This document shows, piece after piece, positions 1 to 11,128 of a stretch of 64,000 nt of DNA. Under the pieces are notes generated by a model, which was not told the DNA's origin, ran no database searches, and saw nothing but the letters and a program-made list of their open reading frames with translations. The stretch comes from Rattus norvegicus (taxonomy: Eukaryota; Chordata; Mammalia; Rodentia; Muridae). The stretch spans positions 88,296,662 through 88,360,661 of the forward strand of contig NC_086027.1 in NCBI RefSeq assembly GCF_036323735.1. Reading direction: 5' to 3'. Position numbers and translations under genes: made by a program. Each line of letters opens with the position of its first letter. Position 1 is the first letter of the stretch.

Positions 1-75
1 ATTCCTCTGGTTCTCATACCATTGTAGAGCCATGGTCCAGTTGTGCTGTGCTTGGTTTCGGGGAGTTTTGGTGTG

Positions 76-300
76 TTGTGTTGTGTTGTGTTGTGCTGTG
101 CTGTGTTGTGTTGTGTTGTGTTGTGCTGTGTTGTGTTGTGTTGTGTTGTGCTATGTTGTGTTGTGTTGTGCTGTGTTGTGTTGTGTTGTGCTGTGTTGTG
201 TTGTGTTGTGTTGTGCTGTGCTGTGTTGTGTTGTGCTGTGCTGTGTTGTGTTGTGTTGTGCTGTGTTGTGTTGTGTTGTGCTGTGTTGTGTTGTGTTGTG
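76..300. repeat. (TTGTG)n pentanucleotide array with CTGTG variants
   Basis: Forty-five consecutive 5-bp units, TTGTG (T) or CTGTG (C), with one CTATG at 151-155. The C units are not random. Through much of the array they recur every fourth unit (C-T-T-T), giving a 20-bp higher-order period, clearest at 171-210 and 241-300. All three plus frames are open here and read Val-Leu-Cys-Cys. The minus frame reads His-Asn-Thr-Thr-Gln. These frames follow from the repeat and are not genes. Confidence 0.97.
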
Positions 301-302
301 TT

Positions 303-2374
303 CTATCCTAGGACATTCACATTCCAAGTAGTCAAACAAAATAGTTCAGAGGGTTCCATGAAGGGCCAGGAGTTTTTAGCTCCTGGCCTATGGCTGAGAA
401 ATGGGTCAGTGAAGAAGCCACCAAAGAGACCAAGTTGTTCTCAGGATATGAGCCTAAAATAAATGAGAATTAATCTGAAAGGGGGGGGGTATCGAGAGAA
501 ATGAATCAAATTGGAGTTGAAAAGGAAGACACTCGGAGGTGGCTATTCCTTTAAAAATTTCTTTTCATTTTTAAGGGTATAGCCTTAAAAAAAATCTATC
601 AAATGTTCTTTCATCAATATTGTTCCCTCTGCATGTTGTGTATCTGACAATTTGGGGCAGGGATTGCATTTTTGTGGTCCCATTTGCTTGATTTTGATGT
701 GAAAAATTTTTGAATATCAAAGCAAGCTCTCTATGACCATCATTTTGCAATTTACTATATATTAATAGAGTCAAACCTCCCCTCGCTGGGGATAGCATCT
801 GTGTCTTCATGGGTCTCATTCTTTCTTTTGTCAATATGTCACAGGCCACCCCCAAAGAAAACATGCTGTATACCAAGCAGTGAGAACTGACATAATGCTT
901 TCTGCCTAGAGATTAAACAGGTTCTGCGTGTGACCAGAGAGGCCCATGATGGTCGTTAAAAAGGAAAATCCAGCATGGGAATCAGCAAGAAAATCATTAT
1001 CAACCTGTGCTTCTGTGGAAGGAAGCTCACCAAGTACCTCCAGTGAAGACAATAAAATATTCACCATGTTCAAAAATGAAGGTCTTAGTCAACTTCTGTT
1101 TCAGACTTTTTTTTTTTCATTTTATATCTAACGTCATCCAAAGTCAGGTAATTCAAATTATTTGATTTATTTTACTTAATGTATTTAAGACAGACAGGAT
1201 GTTTCAAGCTATGAACACAATGTTTAACATTTATTATAGAGGACCATGACTAATCTGCTATTTTAAGCAAGTTTTAATCACAAATACTATTTTTAAAGAA
1301 AGTTAACAGTTTGATATGTTATTATAGACTTTTATGAAGTCAACTTTCAGAACTGTCAAGAAATGACCATACATTCACCTCAATTTTGTATGCTTTCTAC
1401 ATCTGCAGGATTATTCTGTGGGAAAAAATGATTATGTTGAGACAAGGTTCTGAATCATAAGAGAAAAAAATTCACTTGAACTATGTCACAACTAAAGCAG
1501 ACATTCTTATCCATGTGTGCTTAGAAATACTTAGGTAAGAAATTAAAGTTGAGTCAACAATCAAGCCTCTGCCCTGGAGAGCCCAGCTAACATAAGGCTT
1601 TAAATGAAGGACTATACTTGGAAGCCAGGGTATTTCACTCCCTCCACGGTTGCATTCAAAAGATTGTGAATCCAATACAATTTCCTCCAGAAAGATCTCT
1701 CCCATCAGAGAAAAGAAAATTAAGATTAATCCTACTAGGGAGAAAGGCACTTCAGTAATAGCAACACTATACCCCAGTAGTAATGACAACAGCATCACGA
1801 TTGGTGGAAAGAGAAGAGAAAGAACAAAGACAGAGTGCAACCACATGGAGCTGATGACGTAAGTTCCCTTAAGATAAATGGGTCCAACAGAGCCCAGCTC
1901 TGCCTGTCCTCTGCATCAGCCGATTCACCAGAACACTGAACAATACCAGGGATGTTTGTAGAGCCCTTGAGCAGTTTTTCTACATTAGTGGAGATTACCT
2001 GTATGGGTTTCTTTTTTCAATTTGTCAAAAAAAAAGGGGGGGTGGAGAAAACAGCAGCTGTCGGTTATGGAAAAACCCCGGCCAGGTCACATGCTGTCCT
2101 AATGCTCCTTTTCCGTGTTAGAATTCATGCAAAACACTGACAGCAAAAACTTACAGGGCACATAGTAGACACCATATCTATCCGCTCCCTTTCCTAAGAT
2201 CCAATAAGAAAGAGTTGGGAACTGAAAGGAGGGTGCCTTAGGTTGGATTTTCTGGGGCCAAATAATGGCATGGAAAAAATGTGTGCAGAAGGTATTTGGT
2301 ACACAGGAGATACACTTGTGTGGAAATGAAGAGAGCAGAGTGTGACAGGTAGAGAATCTAGTCTGCAAACCAAT
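303..2374. other. Unassigned sequence, no gene seen
   Basis: AT-rich sequence with short homopolymers (G9 near 481, a T9 run near 1108, an A9G7 junction near 2030). Open frames are short and lack recognisable domains. I cannot assign a repeat family; ancient decayed repeats may be present. Confidence 0.5.
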
Positions 2375-3725
2375 GGCACTATTGGCCTAAATCTATGCCA
2401 TGGGTGAAGTCCTACCCTCATAAAACCCTCCCCCCATAAGTACGAGCCCACCCTGGATTGTAATGTTGCAGCAGGACTAAGCACATCCTCTCCCACTGAG
2501 GCCCAACCAGTCTGTCCATCTAGGGAAAAGGAATAAAAGTCAAGCAAGAGAGTCAGAGATAGCCCCGTTCCAACTGTTAGATGACCCAAATGAAGACCAA
2601 GCTGCACAGCGGTTATAAGTGTGTAGAGGGTCTAGGTCCAACCCCTTCATGCTCTTTGGTTGGTTCAATTTCTGTGAACCTCTATGGGCCCAGATTAGAT
2701 GACTCTGTAGATCTTCTTGACTCCTCCAGCTTGCCCAATCCTATCCCCAACTCTCACACAACTCCCCAAGCTCCACTGAATGCTTGACTGTGGGTCTTTG
2801 CATCTGTTTCCTTCAGCTGCTGGATGAAGTTTCTCAGGAAACAGTTTCACTAGGATCCTGTCTGCAGCATAGCAGAGCATCATGAATAGTGTCAAGGGTT
2901 GGCTCTCTCCCATGGGAGAAGTCTCAAGTTGGACCAGTCATTGGTTGGCCGATCTCTCTTCTATCTTTAACCCTGCACATCTTGTTGGCAGGACAAATTC
3001 TGGGTCAAAGATTTTGTGGGCAGGTTAGTGTCCTCCATTGGAAGCCCCACCTGACTATATGAGATGGCCACTTCAGTTTCCATATCCCAGCTGCTAGGAG
3101 TCTCAGCTAGGGTCACTGTAATAGAGTCCCAGGAGCCTCCTCTGTCCCAAGACTCTGCCTTGTCTCAGAGATGCCCCTCACTGATTTCTGTTCTCTCTCC
3201 CAGCCATCTCCTACCCTCCCCATTTCTCCACACCTGATCCCCTTCTCACCCCCTTCCCCACTCAGTTCCCTCCCTCCATCTACCTCTGGTGTCTATTTTA
3301 TTTCCCCTTCTGAGTGAGATTTGAGCATCCTCCCTTGGGCCCTCCTTGTTAGTTAGGGGTTTTTTTTGGGGGGGGGGGTCTATGGACTGTAGCATGTTAT
3401 CGTGTACTTTGTCTCTGATATCCACTTATAAGTGAGTACAAGCCATACTTGTCTTCCTGGGTCTGGGTTACCTCACTTGGCATGATAATATCTAGTTCCA
3501 TCCATTTATTGTTTCCAGTTTCTGACTATTATAAATAAAGCTGCTATGAACATAGGTAAGCAAGTGTCCTCACCTATGGTCAATACCTTGTGGTAGGGTG
3601 GAGCATTTTTTTTAGTATATGGCCAGGGATGGTATAGAATTATTCCCATGTTTCTGAAAACCTCCAAATTGATTTCCAAATTGACTCTACAAGTTTACAC
3701 TCTCACCAGCAATGGAGGAGTGTTA
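2375..3725 (-). mobile_element. L1 (Lx-type) 3' end, 5'-truncated
   Basis: On the minus strand this reads as the end of L1 ORF2 (about 3400-3725) followed by a long old-rodent (Lx-type) 3' UTR (about 2375-3400). ORF2-derived landmarks, as seen on the plus strand, are the segments around 'ccacttataagtgagtac', 'ttacctcacttggcatgata' and 'tctgactattataaataaag'. These match the C-terminal ORF2 region of the other L1 copies in the window. A T8G10 run interrupts it near 3360. Homology stops abruptly at about 3725, typical 5' truncation. No ORF survives. Confidence 0.75.
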
Positions 3726-5799
3726 AATGTTAAGAAGTAAATTATAAACTCTGCCTGAGACCTCAAAGCTATAACTGAAACTCTCACTATGCCTGTTCCT
3801 CAACAGATCCATCAAGCTACTTGGTCTACCTGATGCAGTAACACAAACGAACAACATGTCAGATTGGGTCGGCACCATATTAGCACATGAAATTTTACTT
3901 TCTTTCCCAAAGGGACCAACATTGTCTCACCAGTACTCTCATCTTCTTGTCATGTCCCTTCTCTCTTGTCCTCTGTAAAGCATAACAACTATAATTGCAA
4001 AGTCCTGAAGGAGCTGGATACTTATTGAGCCATATTAAACAAGTGGCCTTTCATCATTTCTATCTTGAAACTTTGTCCTTTTAATCCTGCTACTACCTTA
4101 GACCTATGTACAGTCCTGAGATGGTAGATGTTATTCCTTCCAGTTTGGTGTGTACTTTCCCTTATACTAAGCTTTGATAACACTGTTGTCAAAGTCAGTC
4201 CCATAATTATACTTTGGATCTGAGAATGTCACTGGGGTAACTATTTTTCAGGGGAGGCTCTTTCAGTCTTGTCGTATCTACACCATCTTGGGACCACTGT
4301 GACCTTCACAACTAAAGCAGATTTGTTAGCAATGCTGTGTGTGTGGAGGTCAAGTAAAATAAGAAGCCAAAGTGAAAGAAGCAAGCCACCCTTTGTTTGC
4401 TCACCAGGGAAACAGAAGCAAGCTTCTAAACAGAAAAGGTTGGTTCTCAAAGAGTTCATTTATTTCTCTAAATTCTTAAAGTGGGAATGAGTTTCAGGTA
4501 AGGATCAGGGGACATGCATCATAGTTGAAGGTGCAGGGCTTTGGAAAAAAGATCTGAGAAAAGTTCCTAGCATATAGATCTGGGAACTAGAAGATCAGAT
4601 TGGGGTAGTCAAAGAGTGAGAAAGCATTCAGTCAGAGTGAAGAAAAAGATCTTCAATACCTTATGCTTTTTTGGGTGCATTCAATGGAAGCACCGATAGG
4701 CAACGGGAGGAGAAGAGGAACCTGGTCCTTAAATACAACTTCCTCTAAAGAATGAAAACACTGGGTACCCATACTGATGTGAGCAGGCCTTCTTCTTACT
4801 GCCATGTGGCCTTTGTAGTTGCCTATTGTTGATTCTGAGCTAGTTGTCACAGATAGGATTTTGACCTGGAGTTGGACTCCTCAGAGAGGATTACCGTGAT
4901 ATATTTGCAACTTTACTCCAGAATAGTCATATTCTGCTGCCTACAACAGCCCACTGGTGGGTCATATGGTTCTGCCTAACTTCCAAGAGGAATGAGAAAC
5001 AAGTCTCCTATGTGTTAAGAGATGGTTGGCGGATGAGAAATACAGATGCATGTTAGGACTGTATGCCAAATGCTCAGTAAGCAGGCTCAGTGCAGCCAGC
5101 CAACAGTCAGCGTTGGCTATTTTAATCTCTCACTTTGCAACTGGGCAAGGAAGTCAGCTCTATGAGCCTGCAAACCTAGGTTCAATATCATAGAGACTCT
5201 GTAGGATTCTTGAGAATAATTTTATGATTAAAACCTTGTCTTACCTTTTCCTGCCCATTTTTTTTCTTTTGAGTGTGCCCTCGACTAGCTAGAACCTACC
5301 AGAAGGGAAAGGAAGTAGCTAGCTTTCACCAAAACATTACAAAAAAAAAATAAAGCCAGTTATTTCTGGAGGCAGGAAGTTGTCCACCTGTCAGAGGGAA
5401 AGTTGTGCATTGTAATGAAGGGTTAGAAGATCTCCTAAGTAACTATTCAGAATTCAGAAAAGAAACTGCACCTCCTTTCCCGCAAATTGGCACCTTTGCT
5501 GCTCATCCTGCCTCTGTTATGCCACTTGCAAGGGACATATTGACACTGAATTCATCCAAGCAACCTGCAGATGGATTGTGCCTTTGATAAGTTCCCACAG
5601 GATGCTCTGAAGAAAACAATACTTCTTTGACTTTAATTAAACCTGAAGGAGATAACCAGGAGGCATTAATGTGAAAGGGTGAATAGATCTGGGAACCTTT
5701 TTGCTAAGAGACACATCTGTATAAGTCAATCAAACGGAAATGGTTTTACACAGTTACAACCCTCTAGGGCAACAACATTATTTGTTTTTGTTGTTTGTT
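3726..5799. other. Unassigned sequence, no gene seen
   Basis: No recognisable gene or clear repeat. The frames in this interval are under 75 codons and lack domains. One A10 run lies near 5341. Confidence 0.45.
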
Positions 5800-5960
5800 G
5801 GCTTGCTTGTTTGTCTTGGAGACAGAATATCATCGTGTCGCCATGGCTAGCTTGGGATTGTTTACTATTGAGCTATATTTTCATGGCTTATCTTTCCCTA
5901 AATTCTGCTTTGGCCTCATTGTTTTTTATAGCAAGTGCTAGCCACATCACCCCTGCAGAA
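5800..5960 (-). mobile_element. B1-like SINE, diverged
   Basis: The plus strand shows the reverse complement of a 7SL-derived B1: a T-rich start, 'ggagacagaatatcatcgtg', 'tggctagcttgggatt', and an ending near 'gcaagtgctagccacatcac'. Highly diverged, so old. Confidence 0.5.
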
Positions 5961-6182
5961 AATGTTGCTTTCCACAAGTAAAATGATTAGGGTGGTGATG
6001 GGACGCCTGTGTGGACATACAGATGTGTATGTGTAATATGTGTAGAAAAATCCCCGCAACCTATTAAGAGTATTTCTGTCTTAGATGATGAGATGCCAAG
6101 CAAGTTCCCATGGAATTAAGCCAGTTCCTTAAGGAGTAACTTCCGTCTGATTTTGTTGGGGACCCAGGGATGCTTATGTTTT

Positions 6183-6598
6183 AGAAAAGTTTTGCTACCT
6201 ATGAGGTTGGAGCCCAGGGTCAGTCCATGTATAGTCTTTGGGTAGTGGCTTAGTCCCTGGAAGCTCTGGTTGCTTGGCATTGTTGTTCATATGGGGTCTC
6301 GAACCCCTTCAAGCTCTTTCAGTCCTTTCTCTGATTCCTTCAATGGTGGTCCAGTTCTCCTAGTAAGAGCACCCATGGAAGGGGAAGTCCTTGGTCCTGC
6401 CAAGACTGAACACCTAGTGAACGTGACTGTTGGGGGGAGGGTGGTAATGGAGGGAGGATGGGGAGAGGAAGCCCATATAGAGGGGAAGGGGATGAGCTAG
6501 GGGGATGTTGGCCCAGAAACTGGGAGGGAAATAACAATTGAAATGTAAATAAGAAATACTCAAGTTAATAAAGATTAAAAAAATAAAGAAAAGTTTTG
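6183..6598 (+). mobile_element. Rat L1 3' end with 5' inversion (twin priming) and 12-bp TSD
   Basis: 6195-6359 is L1 3' UTR in minus orientation. 6360-6586 is the adjoining, more 3' part in plus orientation, ending in an A-rich tail (AATAAAGATTAAAAAAATA). The insertion is flanked by a perfect 12-bp duplication, AGAAAAGTTTTG, at 6183-6194 and 6587-6598. Compared with the colinear copy at 59968-59998, about 10 nt of L1 are missing at the inversion junction. This is the classical twin-priming structure. Confidence 0.92.
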
Positions 6599-7163
6599 TT
6601 TTAATTTCTCTGCTTGGAATTTTACACTATATGGTTCAATGTACCAGCCTGGGAGGCAGACTCAGAGCAATCGTTTTTTCATAAAAATCTGTTTCTCGTA
6701 TGGATGGGTATTGCATTTCCTCATGCTTCTCTAACCCACTGGGAAAAGATTTTTCTGTTCTCTTTTCACAGTGGACTGTGCCACAAATCTACCCATAAGG
6801 CTTTTCTTCTATTTCCCAGTGGGCAGCAAATACTTAATCTCACTCCCCAGGACTTAGTCCCACTCATTGAGGACTTATGATGTCTCCGGGAAATCAGTTT
6901 CTTGTCCATTTTTCTCTCTGTGTTTGAATTTTCTTAAATTCTCATAGTAGTTTCTTTTCTTTCAAGTCCAAATAAGTATTAGAATTGAGCCATAGTATAA
7001 GAATTTGTTGGGAGAATATTCTGTACATTTAGTCCTCCTGGCTCCTGAAATTTCATCTGCAATTCATATTCATGACATGGACTGGATGTTTGCTCAAAAG
7101 ATCCCTCAAAATCTGTAAGTAGAAGCTCCTACTTTCAATATGGTTGTATTTGGAAGTAGGGCT
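6599..7163. other. Unassigned sequence
   Basis: AT-rich stretch without a recognisable gene or repeat. An 88-codon frame at 6614-6880 has no domain or signal I recognise. Confidence 0.4.
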
Positions 7164-7476
7164 CGTTATGGTTTGAAATGTCTTTTGTGGGTTCTTGTAT
7201 TTAAATACTTGGTCCACAGCTGGTGACATTGTTTTAGAACACTACAGAACACAGGAACAGATATGGGTCACTAGTAAACATCCATGTTTACTCTTGGTCC
7301 TCAACTGAGGCGTCTTCTTCACAATTTGTTAATACCCGGCCAGTGATAAGGTAGTTCCCATCACCATGCCTTTTGCACTATGATGGATTATGTCCTAGAA
7401 AATTAGGAGCCAAAATAAACTTTAAATTGCTTTAGAAAGTGATTTTGTCAGAAAGAGGAAAAAAGTAACTAATACA
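7164..7476 (+). mobile_element. MaLR-type solo LTR
   Basis: The start resembles the rodent MaLR LTR 5' end ('gttatggtttgaaatg'). The 3' part holds the typical 'gagccaaaataaac' polyadenylation region and ends 'aaaagtaactaatacac'. Length of about 310 bp fits a MaLR (ORR1/MT-group) LTR. No internal region adjoins it, so it is a solo LTR. I could not find an exact 5-bp TSD. Confidence 0.65.
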
Positions 7477-7716
7477 CGGCCCTAAAGAAGATATCAAGTA
7501 TTAAGATATTTGTAAGTGTGGGGACCCAACTCTGATATCGTTAGTATCAGAAGACACACAGATAGCTTACTGTCTCAGCACATTCACCAAATAAAGACCA
7601 CGTCAGAAGAATGAGAACATAGTCTTCTGCAGGCCAGGTTTTAGTAGAAAACACACTGAACATGGACTTCCTAACCGCCAGAGTTATGTAAAAGTAACTG
7701 TTTAAACCATCATGCT

Positions 7717-7812
7717 GGGGTTGGGGATTTAGCTCAGCGGTAGAGCGCTTGCGTAGCAAGCGCAAGGCCCTGGGTTCGGTCCCCAGCTACGAAAAAAGGA
7801 AAAGAAAAAAAA
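7717..7812 (+). mobile_element. ID SINE (BC1-derived)
   Basis: Full-length ID head, from GGGGTTGGGGATTTAGCTCA through the tRNA-Ala-like A and B boxes to TCCCCAGCTACG, followed by an A-rich tail. The TSD CATCATGCTG is at 7708-7717 and 7813-7822 (10 bp, perfect; the last G is shared with the start of ID). It resembles a tRNA gene only because ID derives from a tRNA via BC1 RNA. Confidence 0.95.
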
Positions 7813-7822
7813 CATCATGCTG

Positions 7823-10404
7823 TTTAAACCATCCAGGATGTGGGATTTTGTGTGGACTCCCAAGCAAACTAAAACAACTGGTTTTTAATGTGTTTCTATG
7901 TTCAAATTTCCTCCAGTGACTAATTTACGTTGCTTCTGGAAAGGTATTCGGTCTGCTTAATACATATTTCGGAGTCACTGCCTTTGGGGCACGTAAGGAC
8001 TTGGACTTTCCTGGCTATTGTTGAACTTTGGGTGTAGCCAAGTTTTTTCTGTCCAGTAATAAGAGCACTAGAATGTCACCCTAAACCCAAGTCCTCACCA
8101 ATCATCATGCTTTGTCTTCAGTTCCAGGTATTTCTGTCTTTGGAGCTCAGGTATTCCTGTCTCCATAAATGCACTTTCGAAGGGTTCCCACCCTATCAAC
8201 GATAGTTCTAAGAATATTTTCACTGGAAGGAGTTGAACCCAGATAATATCTGTACTTCTTTACTGCCAGATCACTGAGGTGCTGAAGGAGGACCTGGGCA
8301 AAGGCACTGAGCACACTACAGACCACGGGGAAGGTTTTAGACAACCAAGGTACAAACCACCCCGGATGTGTTAAGTAAAAAGGATGATTCAAAAGAAAAA
8401 AGATCACATTCCTTTACAACATTAATCTGGGGGTGAGCCAAGATACTCTTTAAAGGATACTGAGTGATTTTTGTCTGTGTAAACTACTTGTCCTATTTAC
8501 CAATCTTACAATCAAAAAGTTTCAAGAGTAGTGGGTTTAAGATGTGCCAATTAAAAGGAGCTGTCCAAGCAGGAAGACAGACATATTTGATGTGTGTCAG
8601 AAAAAACAATCCAATGGCCCCGCTCAAAAAATAGAGCACTACTTCCCTCTAAGCCCAACATCTATCACTTCACATAAAGAATGAATAAAACATTGGACAT
8701 CGTTTCTAAAAAGAATAACCTGTTATAAAAATGGCACTGGTGAAACCTGGGGCAGGCAGGAGCAGTCAGCCACTGAGACAGTGAATGTCGTAGCCCAGAT
8801 TTTTCCATTGAAAGCAAATGCCCTACATAAAACGGTCTGTCTGCTTCACAGTAACCACTCGGTGTGGCAGCGTCTGCGAATCAAGCTCGTGCTCTTCAGC
8901 ATGTAGAAGTGAACCACAGTGGCCCTTGCTAATTACCATCCTCTCCAACTGATATGAGATTTTAGGTTGAGAAAAATAGATAATTTGTAGCTCCCTGACG
9001 AAGCAAATCTCTTCACAAATGTTCTCAGGGACATGCCATTCTTCTTCCTTATTTGAACAACACCTGGGAAACAATAGGGCTCCTACCACCCGCACATCTG
9101 CAGACAGCATGCTGTAATAATTTCTTTGTAGGAATAATCAGTTGCTGAGAGAGTGAAATTGGACCCTCAAAGAGAAACATTAGAAAACTCTGGGGTTATG
9201 TATGAGTTCGCGTCTATGCCTCTTTCTTATTTCTCCATCTGCTTGCTCTTTCACTCCCAAGACATTGATTCTTTGACTTCTTCGGGTCTGTCAGGATAAG
9301 GGTGTATTAGTTTTTTGACGTAAGTCTTCTCCTGTTGTCATACTTGGGTGATTCCTTTTCCTTTCCATCTTGGACTGCAGTGTTTACCACCTCAAGCAGG
9401 ACTTAGTTAACACCCCCCATGGAATTTATGTCATATTTTTCCCTGACTTGCTTAACAAACAGAAAGGAAATGTGGTTGTCTCATACAGTAAGCCAGATCC
9501 TAATACAATTATATCATTGACAGCTGAAGACTGCCTTTCTTATACCTACATCCTTATATCACTTCCTCATGTTAGGCTAGTTCATTAAGCATCTCTAGCA
9601 AACAGGAGCTCAGACCTAGATAGAAACCAACCACCTATCACTACAGTGTCTTTTCAGAATCAGGATAATCTACCATGTCTAAGGAGCTCCTCCTGTTTCC
9701 TGGAGTTACATCACAGAATTGTCCTTATAGCAGTCATTGGTAAGGGGGTTACTTAGAATGACCAGGACCAGCCTTTTTGATGAGCCAGCCTTCTGAGTGG
9801 ACATATAAACAGAGATGTAAATAAATACAACTGGGATTCTGCTTAAAATGATGAACATGATGAGTGTGGTGTAATCAATTGTGCTGGAATTCCAACTCAG
9901 CCTAACCACTTACCTTTCCTACAGCCTGAGGCTTGGACTATGCTAGCAAATCCATGACTCATAGATGAAGGATGTTCATTAACCGCCATTGGTGTCTTAG
10001 TTCTGACAATACCTGTAGACACTGTACCTAGACACATCTTCTACCCCATACGCTGGAAGGGATATTTTACACATCCATGATTCTTCTCCCCTGAAAGCAT
10101 GTTTCCCTCGCTGTCTGAAAATTGTCTTCTCTGCCATTTCATAGAGAAAATGGGTGAAATGAGAACAAGAACTTCATCAAATTCCTAAACTAATTAGATA
10201 AGTTGGCTTACTCAATGTGTTCTCTGCCATTGTCTTCTTCTTTCAGAGGACTATTTTTAAAAAAATTACTCTTTCTCCTAAGTATAGCTGACTTTCCTGT
10301 AGTTTGTGTTCCTTCTCTGTTTTCCAAGACTCTTAGGACAATAAGACTCTGTTTCCAGGATTCTTATGACAATATGACCGCACTATGTTCTTTTACTTTA
10401 AAAT
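7823..10404. other. Unassigned sequence, no gene seen
   Basis: About 2.6 kb without a recognisable gene. Frames of 95, 86 and 72 codons (8823-9110, 8147-8407, 9370-9588) have no domain, no signal peptide I trust and no neighbouring gene structure. Probably unique intergenic or intronic DNA. Confidence 0.45.
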
Positions 10405-11128
10405 ACTTATTGGATTTTTTTATTTTCATTTTAAATGTTATACCCTTTCCCAGTTCCCCCTCCAGAAACTTGCTATCCCATCCCACTCCCTGCTTCTATA
10501 AGTGTGCTCCCTCACCCACCCACCCACTCCCTCCTGCCTCCCTGCCCTGACATTCCCCTACACTGGAGCTTTGAGACTTAACAGGACAAAGGAACTCTCC
10601 TTCCATTGATGCCCAACAAGGCCATCCTCTGCTACACATGCAGATGGAGCCATAGGTCCATCCCTGTGTTCTCTTGGGATAGTGCTTTAGTCCCTAGGAG
10701 CTCTGGGGGGTCTGGTTGGTTGATATTGTTGTTCTTCTTAAGGGTTTGCAAACCCCTTCAGCTACTTCGGTCCTTTCTCTAACTCCTCCATTGGGGACCC
10801 TGGTTCTCAGTTCAATGGTTGGCTGGGAGCATCCACCTCTGTATTTGTCAAGCTCTGGCACAGCCTCTCAGGAGACAGCTATATGAGGCTCCTGTCAGCA
10901 TGCACTTCCGGCAACCACAATATTGTCTAGGTTTGGTATTGGGATATGGGATGGATCCCCCAGGTGAAGCAGTCTCTGGATGGCCTGTCCTTCAGTCTCA
11001 GTTCCACACGTCTCTATATTTCCTCCGGTGAGTATTTTTGTTCCCCTTCTAAGAAGGTATAAAACATCCAAACTTCTTAAGTTTCATTTGATTTGTGAAT
11101 TATATCTTGGGTGTTCTGAGCTTTTGGG

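Noticed and set aside
32..462. Three overlapping plus-strand frames encoding Val-Leu-Cys-Cys repeats (up to 139 codons)
   Set aside because: A pentamer repeat without stops is open in every frame. No gene context.
1481..1846. 121-codon minus ORF resembling a multi-pass membrane protein
   Set aside because: The hydrophobic runs are not supported by any domain, splice sites or neighbouring exons. Likely chance in AT-rich DNA.
7717..7812. tRNA-Ala-like gene
   Set aside because: It is an ID SINE: ID head, A-rich tail and TSD. The same holds at 11378 and 22993.
10203..10550. 115-codon ORF with a hydrophobic, leucine-rich start, possible secreted peptide
   Set aside because: Its 3' half lies in the L1 3' UTR and it has no homologue I recognise.
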